Below, one piece after another: positions 44,963 to 52,620 of a stretch of 61,972 nt of DNA. Within the stretch, counting starts at the first letter, position 1. Every line of letters starts with the position of its first letter. Source of the stretch: Pseudomonadota bacterium (GTDB taxonomy: Bacteria; Pseudomonadota; Alphaproteobacteria; Sphingomonadales; Sphingomonadaceae); contig JAJZQN010000022.1 of assembly GCA_021847605.1 (NCBI GenBank), positions 1-61,972 of the forward strand, given 5' to 3'. Both the position numbers and the translations under genes were made by a program. Below the pieces are notes generated by a model. It saw only the letters and a list, made by a program, of their open reading frames with translations, ran no database searches and was not told the origin of the DNA.

Positions 44963-45574
44963 TTAGCTGGTAGGCCACATCGCCATCGTAGTTTCGACCA
45001 GTTGCGCCAGTTGGGTGGGGGTGGCGCCGGCGCTGGCCTGAACGCCCATACCCTGCATCACGGCCATGACATAGCTTGCCAGGGCTGCCGGTTCGACGCC
45101 GGCAGGCAGATCGCCTTCGGCCCTGGCGCGTTCCAGCCGTTCGATCAGGGCTCTGTCGGAGGACGCGCGGCGCGCGATCACATCGCTCTTGATCGACTCT
45201 GCCTGCGTCGTGCAGGCAACCATGCTGATGACGCCAAGGCAAGCCCGCGGATCATCGCCACCAGTCTGAATCTGCAGCGTACCGCGCAACAAGCGTTCGG
45301 CCACGGCCCGGGCCGTAGGCTCCTCCATGGCAGCCCGCATATAACAGAGCTTGTCGCGCTCATACAGGTCGAGCGCCTTGTGAAACAGCGCTTCCTTATT
45401 GCCGAAACAGGCGTAAAGGCTGGGCTTGGTGATGCCCATCGCCTCGGTCAACTCAGCCAGGGACGCGCCCTCATAGCCCTTTTCCCAAAAGACCTGAAGG
45501 GCGGCCGACAGGGCTTCCTCGGGATCGAATTCCCGCGGGCGTCCTCTGGTGACAGGTTCGACTGCGCTATTCAT
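44963..45574 (-). CDS. TetR family transcriptional repressor of efflux operon
   Basis: A 203-residue TetR protein starting MNSAVEPVTRGRPREFDPEE at 45574. A GTG at 45613 would extend it, but the operator covers that region. Helix-turn-helix ASLAELTEAMGITKPSLYAC, recognition ending FGNKEALFHKAL, then an all-helical ligand domain with a cysteine-containing stretch (ACLGVISMVACTT) of the AcrR/YcdC-like group. Its gene lies directly upstream of the efflux promoter, and near-identical palindromes sit at both starts, so it should repress itself and the pump and be released by a pump substrate. Confidence 0.94.
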   Translation of the reverse strand: MNSAVEPVTRGRPREFDPEEALSAALQVFWEKGYEGASLAELTEAMGITKPSLYACFGNKEALFHKALDLYERDKLCYMRAAMEEPTARAVAERLLRGTLQIQTGGDDPRACLGVISMVACTTQAESIKSDVIARRASSDRALIERLERARAEGDLPAGVEPAALASYVMAVMQGMGVQASAGATPTQLAQLVETTMAMWPTS

Positions 45575-45586
45575 ACCGGTCGGTAT
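45573..45586. promoter_or_regulatory. TetR operator at its own start codon
   Basis: ATACCGGTCGGTAT is a near-perfect palindrome (arms ATACCG/CGGTAT around GT) overlapping the tetR start codon and in the divergent region shared with the dehydratase gene. It matches the element at 44861-44874 at 11 of 14 positions, which identifies both as sites for the same repressor. Confidence 0.75.
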
Positions 45587-45704
45587 ATAGGTGAGGGGGG
45601 AGGCACTGTCCACTGTTGGTCATCAAATATCCGGGGCGTGATGGTTGCGGCTTCTCCCTGTCCTGGTCGGCCGCTAGAGGTTATTGGAAATGAAGGAGCC
45701 GCGC

Positions 45705-46697
45705 ATGATCCAATCGCCCGTCATCACGATCGACGACATCAGGGACGCCGCCCGCGTCATTGCCCCGGCGGCGGTGCGGACGCCCTTGCTGGAAAATGCG
45801 GTGCTCAACGATCGTTGTGGCCGACGGGTGCTGCTGAAGTTCGAAGGTGCGCAACATACCGGATCGTTCAAATTCCGGGGCGCTTATAATCGGTTGGCGC
45901 GGCTGGATGTGAGAGAGCGGGCGGCTGGCGTCGTTGCCTGGTCTTCGGGCAATCATGCGCAAGGGGTTGCGGCGGCGGCGAAGCTGCTTGGCATTCCCGC
46001 GGCGATCGTGATGCCTGCCGATGCGCCGGCAGTGAAGCTGGCCAATACTCGTGCGCTGGGTGCGGAAGTCGTGCCTTATGACCGGCATACCGAAAGCCGG
46101 GAGGCAATTGCTACGGCCTTGTCGCAGAGCCAGGGGGCGACGCTGGTGCCTTCCTTTGATGATCCATGGATCATCGCCGGGCAGGGGACCACCGGACTGG
46201 AAATCATCGATCAGGCGGCTGAGGTCAATGCGTCGGTCGGTCAGATTCTCGTCTGTTGCGGGGGAGGCGGGCTGACGGCCGGGATCGCGACGGCGGTAAA
46301 GGCGCTGTCGCCGCAAACGGCGCTCTACAGCGTGGAGCCGGGCGGTTTTGACGATACCGCTCGGTCGCTGGCCAGCGGCGTGCGCGAAACCGTGTCGCCC
46401 GACGCGCGCAGCATTTGCGACGCGCTGATGGCGCCCAGCCCCGGCGCGCTGACCTTCCCGATCAATCAGGCGTTGTTGGCGGGCGGGCTGGTCGTCAGTG
46501 ACGATCAGGTGCGAGAAGCAATGCGCTTTGCCTTCTCCGCGCTCAAACTGGTGGTGGAGCCGGGTGGCGCTGTGGCGCTGGCGGCTATGTTGAACGGGCT
46601 GGCCCCTTCCTGCGATGGCGCCAGCGTGGTCGTCTTGTCCGGCTCCAATGTCGATCCGGCCGCCTATGCCGCAATATTGGCGGGCGCGGACGCATGA
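45705..46697 (+). CDS. Threonine/serine dehydratase family PLP enzyme
   Basis: A 330-residue fold-type II PLP enzyme. The start at 45705 has GGAG 7-8 bases upstream. Schiff-base Lys56 in HTGSFKFRGAYNR, WSSGNHAQGVAAAA and the phosphate-binding loop CCGGGGLTAGIA are diagnostic of the threonine dehydratase/serine racemase/hydroxyaspartate dehydratase group. It lacks the C-terminal ACT domain of biosynthetic IlvA, so it is probably catabolic. Its last bases overlap the start of the LysR gene. The first gene of the strand that leads into the aromatic cluster; a direct role there is not obvious. Confidence 0.9.
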   Translation: MIQSPVITIDDIRDAARVIAPAAVRTPLLENAVLNDRCGRRVLLKFEGAQHTGSFKFRGAYNRLARLDVRERAAGVVAWSSGNHAQGVAAAAKLLGIPAAIVMPADAPAVKLANTRALGAEVVPYDRHTESREAIATALSQSQGATLVPSFDDPWIIAGQGTTGLEIIDQAAEVNASVGQILVCCGGGGLTAGIATAVKALSPQTALYSVEPGGFDDTARSLASGVRETVSPDARSICDALMAPSPGALTFPINQALLAGGLVVSDDQVREAMRFAFSALKLVVEPGGAVALAAMLNGLAPSCDGASVVVLSGSNVDPAAYAAILAGADA

Positions 46698-47590
46698 TCG
46701 ATCCGCGCGCCATCCGCACCTTTCTGGCGGTGTGCCGCGCCAATAGCATCAGTGGCGGCGCGCGCGCTCTCAACATCTCGCAACCGTCTGTTTCCAACGC
46801 TATCGCTCAACTTGAACAATCGCTTGGCGCATCCCTGTTCGAACGATCGCGCAGCGGCATCCAACTGACGCCAGAGGGGCAGGCGTTGTTGCGTCGCGCA
46901 GAGGCGATCGACAGCCTGCTGGCGGATGTGCAGGCCGAGGTGAACCTGGCCAGTGCCGGTGTTGCGGGACCATTGCGTATCGGGGGCACGCCGGGCGCGC
47001 TGGTCAGTCTGCTGCCAAATGCGATCAAGACTCTGGAGGCGCGCATTGGCCGCTTCGCCTTGCATGTGGTGGAGCGGCCCGATCATGATCTGGCCGCCAT
47101 GCTTCATCGTGGTGAGATCGAACTCGCCTTTGTCACCACTGGTATCGAACAGCCGCCTGAAGGGATAGAGGAGCGCACTTTTTCGCGCGATCCCTTTGCG
47201 CTGATCGTGGGAAGGCAAAATGATCATCTGCCCGCATCCATCTCCCTGCGCGCCACCGGGTTGATGCGCTGGGTTTTGCCTGAAGCGCGCGGCGCATTCC
47301 GGCGGCAGGTCGACGCCCTGTTCATGACCGCTGACATCCCGGTGCCGCAGGACATCATCCGGTGCGACTCTTTGCTCACCACCAAGGCGATCGTGCGGGG
47401 CAGCCAGCGCGTCACCATCCTGCCAATGCAGGTTGCTTCGGCGGAACTGTCGATTGGCGTGCTGCGTGCGATCCGCATCGAGGAAGCGGGATTTCCGCGC
47501 AGCATCGGCGTGCGCCGGCTGGCTGGCGGTCGCCTGTCGCGACTGGGCGAAGCCTTGTTCGACACGCTCATCCATAGTGAGAAACTATGA
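46694..47590 (+). CDS. LysR family transcriptional regulator
   Basis: A 298-residue LysR protein: helix-turn-helix AIRTFLAVCRANSISGGARA plus LNISQPSVSNAIAQLEQSLG, and an effector domain from LRIGGTPGALVSLLP. It is coupled to the dehydratase by an ATGA overlap and ends 80 bp before the amidohydrolase, with an AT-rich dyad in the gap. It is the best candidate controller of the downstream aromatic/glycoside operon. Confidence 0.93.
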   Translation: MIDPRAIRTFLAVCRANSISGGARALNISQPSVSNAIAQLEQSLGASLFERSRSGIQLTPEGQALLRRAEAIDSLLADVQAEVNLASAGVAGPLRIGGTPGALVSLLPNAIKTLEARIGRFALHVVERPDHDLAAMLHRGEIELAFVTTGIEQPPEGIEERTFSRDPFALIVGRQNDHLPASISLRATGLMRWVLPEARGAFRRQVDALFMTADIPVPQDIIRCDSLLTTKAIVRGSQRVTILPMQVASAELSIGVLRAIRIEEAGFPRSIGVRRLAGGRLSRLGEALFDTLIHSEKL

Positions 47591-47594
47591 CGAT

Positions 47595-47620
47595 CCAAAA
47601 AATCATTATTATTCTTTTGG
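47595..47620. promoter_or_regulatory. AT-rich dyad before the aromatic operon
   Basis: CCAAAA (47595-47600) and TTTTGG (47615-47620) flank an AT-only-like core (AATCATTATTATTC) in an otherwise GC-rich genome, 50 bases before the amidohydrolase GTG. Size and position suit a LysR-type activator site. As RNA it is too weak to be a terminator. Confidence 0.45.
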
Positions 47621-47670
47621 CATGGGACGGCGCATAAGCATCCCGACAAGAGACTTCGGGAGAGCAGACC

Positions 47671-48906
47671 GTGCGGCAACTGATCCGCAACATCGCCATC
47701 TTCGACGGAACGGGCAGCCCGCCCGCGCCCGGCGCGGTTGTCGTCGAAGGCGACAAGATTGCTGCCATTCTGCATGATGATGCGGCGATTTCGGCCGTGG
47801 AGGCCGACGTCGTTATCGACGGTCAGGGTGGGACGTTGATACCCGGCATGGTGGATGCCCACACTCATCTGACCTGGGGCAGCTCGGTCGAAAAAATCTA
47901 TCACCAGTTCATTCTACCGCCTGAAGAGTTGAAGGTCGCCGCCTGGCGCAACGCTCGCGTGCTGCTCGACCATGGCTATACCAGCCTTTATTCGGCAGGC
48001 GCGTTGGGCGACCAGATCGAACCGGAACTGGCCCGCGCGATCGAGGCGGGCGAAACGCCCGGTCCCCGCCTCGTCCCTTCGACGCTGGAGCGTAGCCCGG
48101 AAGGGGAGGAGGGCGTTGAAACCGGCGATGTGTTTAATGGCCGTGGTCCCGATGCGATGCGCGCCTTCGTCGCTTATTGCGCGGGCGAGGGCGTCAAGTC
48201 GCTGAAGCTGGTCATCTCCGGCGAGGATGCGCTCAAGCCTGGATCGTCGGCCGACATTCTCTATACCGATGCAGAAATGCAGGCGGCCGGTGAAGCGGCG
48301 AGGGAGGCGGGCCTGTGGATCGCGACCCACGCCTATACGCCGCGCGCCATCGCCCTCGCGCTCGAAGCGGGCGCGCGTATTCTCTATCATTGCTCCTTCG
48401 CCGACGATGCCGCCATCGACGCTATGGCGGCCAGGAAGGACCAGATTTTCTACGCCCCCGGCCCCGGCGTTTCTGTCGCCGCGCTGGAGGCATCGCCTCC
48501 GCCGCATATTGACATGTCCTCGATGAAGGCGAGCGCGGCCGAACGGCTGGAACTGGAAAGGGCGCTGGTGCCGAAGCTCAAGGCGAAGGGCGTGCGTGTC
48601 TTGCCGGGCGGCGATTATGGCTTCCCGTTCAATCCCCATGGCCGCAATGCGCGCGATCTGGAGCATTTCGTCACTTATTACGGCTTCACCCCAGCACAGG
48701 CGCTCAGCGCTGCGACCATGCTGGGCGGCCAGTTGATGGGACAGCAAGTTGGACAGGTGAAGCCGGGTTATCTGGCGGACCTGCTGCTGGTTGACGGCGA
48801 CCCGACCCAGGACGTCCGCATCATGCAGGATCCCAATCATATCAAGATGATCATGCTGGGTGGGCACTTGCATAAATCGCCAGTGCCGCAGCCTGTGAAC
48901 GCCTGA
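47671..48906 (+). CDS. Amidohydrolase superfamily metal-dependent hydrolase
   Basis: A 411-residue TIM-barrel hydrolase of the imidazolonepropionase/prolidase-like amidohydrolase group. GTG start after CGGGAGAGCAG. Metal ligands: HxH in VDAHTHLTW, His in ATHAYTP, His in ILYHCSF, and the C-terminal Asp in LPGGDYGFPFNPHGR. No signal peptide. First gene of the run leading to hydroxylase, dioxygenase and FAH enzymes, so it likely opens a ring-fission or lactone/ester-type intermediate of aromatic breakdown. The exact bond is unknown. Confidence 0.85.
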   Translation: MRQLIRNIAIFDGTGSPPAPGAVVVEGDKIAAILHDDAAISAVEADVVIDGQGGTLIPGMVDAHTHLTWGSSVEKIYHQFILPPEELKVAAWRNARVLLDHGYTSLYSAGALGDQIEPELARAIEAGETPGPRLVPSTLERSPEGEEGVETGDVFNGRGPDAMRAFVAYCAGEGVKSLKLVISGEDALKPGSSADILYTDAEMQAAGEAAREAGLWIATHAYTPRAIALALEAGARILYHCSFADDAAIDAMAARKDQIFYAPGPGVSVAALEASPPPHIDMSSMKASAAERLELERALVPKLKAKGVRVLPGGDYGFPFNPHGRNARDLEHFVTYYGFTPAQALSAATMLGGQLMGQQVGQVKPGYLADLLLVDGDPTQDVRIMQDPNHIKMIMLGGHLHKSPVPQPVNA

Positions 48907-48922
48907 CCGGAAAGACGCCACC

Positions 48923-50422
48923 ATGTTCGATGTTGCGATCATCGGCTGCGGGCCGGTGGGGGCCTTTGCGGCCAATTTACTTGGAAAATCAGGTGCTTCT
49001 GTTCTGGTGATCGAGCAGGAAGCGCGTCCCTATCCGCTGCCTCGCGCAGTGCATCTGGATCATGAGATGATGCGCCTGTTCCAGTCGGCCGGCGTCATCG
49101 ACCGCGTCGCCCCCGACATGCGCGATACGCAAGGTCATCTGCATGTCGGCGCAGATCATGGCGTCATCCGCTATATGGGTACGGTCGGTCGGGCGCGTCC
49201 GTTCAGCTGGTCCAACGACTATTTCTTTTACCAGCCCGAACTGGAGGATCATCTTCGCGACGCGCTGAATCGCTTTACGAATGTAACTGTCCAACTCGGT
49301 GTCGCATTCGAAGGATTGGAGCAGAATGGCGATGGCGTAACCCTGCGCCTGTCGGGCGGCCGCGTCGAGCAAGCCCGCTATGTCATCGCCTGCGACGGCG
49401 CTCGTAGCGCGGTGCGCAAGGCGCTGGGCGTCAAGCTGGACGATCTCGATTTCGAGGAACCCTGGTTGGTGGTCGACGCGCAAGTCGATGGTCCGGTCCG
49501 CTTCCCCGACCTGTGGGGCGTGCCGCAGGATGCCGACCTACAAAATCTGTCGGTTATGATGTGCGATCCCAAACGCCCGGCGACGATCGTGCCGGGACGC
49601 GGCAGGCATCGCCGCTGGGAATTCATGCTGTTGCCCGGTGAAGATGATCAGGCGATGATGGCGCCGCAAGCCGTCGCCGCCCTTGTCGAACCTTATCTCT
49701 CCGGGGTTCCGCATAAGGTCATGCGCGCAGCGACTTATCGTTTTCATGGGCTGATCGCCGAGCGGTGGCGGCAGGGCGGCGTCTTTCTGGCCGGCGACGC
49801 CGCGCACCAGACGCCCCCCTTTTTCGGACAGGGCATGTGCCACGGCCTGCGCGACGCCGCCAATCTCGCCTGGAAGCTGGACATGGTGCTGAAGGGCAAG
49901 GCGCACGATGGGCTGCTCGACAGCTATCAGCCCGAACGCGATCCCCATGTTCGCGCGGTCATCTCCGCTGCTGTGGGGGCGGGCCGCTATATTTGCATGC
50001 TTGATCCCGAAGCCGCCGCCGAACGTGACGCCAGGATGCGCGAAGCTGCAAAGAGCGTGCAGCATGGCACCGCCGCCGATCTGATCCCCGCCATTGCGAC
50101 CGGGATCGTTGCTGCAGGCACGGCAGGCGCGGGTGAACGCTTCATCCAGCCGCGCGTCGGCGATTGCCTGCTCGATGATGTGACCGGCGGCGGCTGGCGG
50201 CTCTTCACCCGCGCGCCGATCGATGGCGGCGATGTGACCATGATCGATGTTGCCGCACTGGATGATGAGGGCGCGATTGCTTACTGGCTGGCCGACCGCA
50301 AGGCGCAAGCCGTGCTGGTTCGTCCCGATCATTATGTCTTCGGCACTGGCAATCCTGCCGATCTGATCGCACGCCGTGACGCACTGATCGCTGGCCTTGC
50401 CCGTCAGGAGGTCGCTGCATGA
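48923..50422 (+). CDS. FAD-dependent aromatic hydroxylase (MhpA-like)
   Basis: A 499-residue group A flavoprotein monooxygenase. It shows the N-terminal FAD loop IIGCGPVGAFAANLLGKSGA, the DG motif in VIACDGARSAVRKALG, and the GD motif GVFLAGDAAHQTPPFFGQGM. Closest in overall character to 3-(3-hydroxyphenyl)propionate hydroxylases and phenol-type hydroxylases. It would add a hydroxyl ortho to an existing phenol group with NAD(P)H and O2, producing the catechol-like substrate for the extradiol dioxygenase two genes on. The GlcG-like gene start overlaps its stop. Confidence 0.92.
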   Translation: MFDVAIIGCGPVGAFAANLLGKSGASVLVIEQEARPYPLPRAVHLDHEMMRLFQSAGVIDRVAPDMRDTQGHLHVGADHGVIRYMGTVGRARPFSWSNDYFFYQPELEDHLRDALNRFTNVTVQLGVAFEGLEQNGDGVTLRLSGGRVEQARYVIACDGARSAVRKALGVKLDDLDFEEPWLVVDAQVDGPVRFPDLWGVPQDADLQNLSVMMCDPKRPATIVPGRGRHRRWEFMLLPGEDDQAMMAPQAVAALVEPYLSGVPHKVMRAATYRFHGLIAERWRQGGVFLAGDAAHQTPPFFGQGMCHGLRDAANLAWKLDMVLKGKAHDGLLDSYQPERDPHVRAVISAAVGAGRYICMLDPEAAAERDARMREAAKSVQHGTAADLIPAIATGIVAAGTAGAGERFIQPRVGDCLLDDVTGGGWRLFTRAPIDGGDVTMIDVAALDDEGAIAYWLADRKAQAVLVRPDHYVFGTGNPADLIARRDALIAGLARQEVAA

Positions 50423-50847
50423 GCCTCACCCTGATCCAGGCGCGTACCATCATCGACGCCGCGCTGGAAAAGGCGCGCATCGAGGGCGCCCAGCCGCTCG
50501 CCGTGGTGGTGCTGGATGCGGGGGCGCATCCCGTTGCGGCGGTGCGCGAGGATGACGCCAGCCTGTTCCGGTTCGATATCGCGAAGGCCAAAGCCTCAGG
50601 TGCGCTGGGGATGGGAGCGGATACGCGGGTTCTGGCTGTGCGCGCCGCCTCGAACCCTGTCTTCTTCCAAAGTGTGGCGGCCGCGACGGGCCGCCTTGCC
50701 CTGTCCCCCGGCGGCGTTCTGATCCGTGAAATGGAAGGCGCGGTGATCGGCGCCGTCGGGATCAGCGGCGACACCGGCGATTGCGATGAAGCCTGTGCGA
50801 TTGCGGGCATCCTTGCCGCCGGACTTTTCCACGGAGACAAGCCATGA
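50419..50847 (+). CDS. GlcG/HbpS-family protein (DUF336)
   Basis: A 142-residue protein of the GlcG/heme-degrading HbpS-like family: LIQARTIIDAALEKARIEG start, VVVLDAGAHPVAAVRED and FDIAKAKASGALGMGADT, ending VGISGDTGDCDEACAIAG. Starts and stops overlap both neighbours by four bases, so it is made with the hydroxylase and dioxygenase. Such proteins recur in aromatic and glycolate operons; their biochemical role is unsettled, possibly binding of a cofactor or intermediate. Confidence 0.9.
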   Translation: MSLTLIQARTIIDAALEKARIEGAQPLAVVVLDAGAHPVAAVREDDASLFRFDIAKAKASGALGMGADTRVLAVRAASNPVFFQSVAAATGRLALSPGGVLIREMEGAVIGAVGISGDTGDCDEACAIAGILAAGLFHGDKP

Positions 50848-51752
50848 AATTGCGTAGCATCGAACTGGCGCTGCCGGGCGCCGCACAGGCTGCCGCCTTC
50901 CTGACCGACATATGGGGCATGGCTCCGGCGGCGGTGGTGGGCGACATCCACTATCTGCGCGGATCGGGCGGCTACCCCTATCTGGTCGCGCTGGAGGAGT
51001 CGGCCGACGCCTATATCCGCTCCACGACTTTCGTCTGCACCCCTGATCGGTTGGAGCAGTTGAAGCGTAGCGTCAGCGATGCTGGCCTGACTGCCGCGCC
51101 GGTTGCTTCCGATGATCCAGGCGGCGGCCATGGCATCATCGTCGAACTGGCTGAGGGTGAATTGTTGCGGTTCCTGGTCGATGCGACGGAAGTCGCACCG
51201 ATCGAGGGCGCAGACCTGCCGGTCAAGTTGACCCATGTCGTCTTCAATAGCGTCGACGCCGAAGCGACCGGCCATCTGGTTGAGGCAGCACTCGGCTTTC
51301 GCGTATCGGACCGGACCAAGGGGATGGTGTTCGTGCGCTGCAATGACTCGCACCACAGTACGGCCTTCGCCCGTGCAGGCTTTGCCAGCCTCAACCACAT
51401 CGCCTTTGAAATGGCGGATATGGATGCGGTGATGCGCGGTATCGGCCGACTGCGCGATCAAGATATGGCGCCAGCCTGGGGACCGGGCCGCCATGGACCA
51501 GGCGCCAATGTCTTTGCCTATTTCATCGCACCCTTTGGCCCCGTCATCGAATTTTCGACCGCTGTTGAAAAGGTGCCTGAAGATTATCAACCCGGCGCGC
51601 CAGAAGACTGGACTTGGCCCGAAGGCCGGATCGACCAGTGGGGCATGTCCGACAAGGATTTCGCCGGTCTGCGCGCCGCAGAAGAGAAATTTCGCCATCG
51701 CCGCGACTGGGACGCCCGGCCGCTCACCCCGATCCATGAGGAACAAGTCTGA
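50844..51752 (+). CDS. Extradiol ring-cleavage dioxygenase (VOC family)
   Basis: A 302-residue two-domain type I extradiol dioxygenase. The N-terminal VOC module (about 1-115) is followed by the catalytic one, with the 2-His-1-carboxylate iron site visible as His131 (LTHVVFN), His185 (LNHIAFEM) and Glu236 (PVIEFSTA), at spacings close to known biphenyl-diol dioxygenases. It should insert O2 next to the vicinal diol made by the hydroxylase (meta cleavage). Start and stop overlap neighbours (ATGA at both ends). A non-catalytic VOC role is unlikely because the triad is complete. Confidence 0.9.
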   Translation: MKLRSIELALPGAAQAAAFLTDIWGMAPAAVVGDIHYLRGSGGYPYLVALEESADAYIRSTTFVCTPDRLEQLKRSVSDAGLTAAPVASDDPGGGHGIIVELAEGELLRFLVDATEVAPIEGADLPVKLTHVVFNSVDAEATGHLVEAALGFRVSDRTKGMVFVRCNDSHHSTAFARAGFASLNHIAFEMADMDAVMRGIGRLRDQDMAPAWGPGRHGPGANVFAYFIAPFGPVIEFSTAVEKVPEDYQPGAPEDWTWPEGRIDQWGMSDKDFAGLRAAEEKFRHRRDWDARPLTPIHEEQV

Positions 51753-52582
51753 TGCGTTATGTCAGTTTCCGCCGTCCCGACGGCAACCCGAGCTTTGGTC
51801 GCGTCGATGGCGATACGATCGTCGAACTGGCGACCGAAGCGACGTCCAGCCTGAAGGCGGCGCTGGCGGACGGTAGCCTGTCGACGCTGGCGGATGGCCC
51901 GACCTATGCCGCGGCCGATGTCGTGGCGCTGCCCGTCATTCCCGATCCCGCCAAGATACTGTGCGTCGGCCTCAACTATGCCGAACATGTCAAGGAAACC
52001 GGGCGGGAACAGAAAGAGCATCCGGCTATCTTCGTGCGCTATGCCGACAGCCTGATCGCCCATGGTCAGCCGATGGTGAAGCCCGCCGTTACGACCCGCT
52101 TTGATTATGAAGGCGAACTGGCCGTCGTCATTGGCAAGCCCTGCCATAAGGTCGTCGCGGCCGATGCCTGGAGCTATATTGCGGGCTATGCGCCGTTCAA
52201 CGATGGGACGGCGCGCGACTGGCAACGGCACAATATCCAGTTCACGCCTGGCAAAACCTTTCCTGGCACCGGCGGTTTCGGCCCGGCTTTGGTGACGCCG
52301 GACGAGATTGCTGATCTGTCCGCTCTGCGCGTCCAGACCCGGCTGAACGGCGAACTGGTGCAGGATCAGGCGATCGGTGACATGATCTGGGATATTCCGA
52401 CCGTGATCGAATATGTCAGCGCCTTTACGCCGCTGGCGCCCGGCGACGTGATCGCTACCGGCACGCCCGGCGGCGTCGGCGACAAGCGGACCCCACCGCT
52501 CTACATGCACGCCGGCGACACGGTCGAAATCAGCATCGGCGCCATCGGCACGCTCACCAACCGCATCATCGACGAACAATAA
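51752..52582 (+). CDS. Fumarylacetoacetate hydrolase family enzyme
   Basis: A 276-residue FAH-fold enzyme. ILCVGLNYAEHVKETG, the metal-binding FDYEGELAVVIGKPC, GYAPFNDGTARDWQ, KTFPGTGGFGPALVTPDE and TGTPGGVGDKRTPP are the family landmarks. Members split carbon-carbon bonds or decarboxylate and hydrate products of meta-cleavage (acylpyruvate hydrolase, hydratase, decarboxylase). It directly follows the dioxygenase with one-base overlap, so it probably processes the ring-fission product. The exact reaction is not decidable from sequence. Confidence 0.91.
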   Translation: MRYVSFRRPDGNPSFGRVDGDTIVELATEATSSLKAALADGSLSTLADGPTYAAADVVALPVIPDPAKILCVGLNYAEHVKETGREQKEHPAIFVRYADSLIAHGQPMVKPAVTTRFDYEGELAVVIGKPCHKVVAADAWSYIAGYAPFNDGTARDWQRHNIQFTPGKTFPGTGGFGPALVTPDEIADLSALRVQTRLNGELVQDQAIGDMIWDIPTVIEYVSAFTPLAPGDVIATGTPGGVGDKRTPPLYMHAGDTVEISIGAIGTLTNRIIDEQ

Positions 52583-52620
52583 ACTCGAACTACCCAATGA
52601 TAAGAAGGGGAGGAGATATC

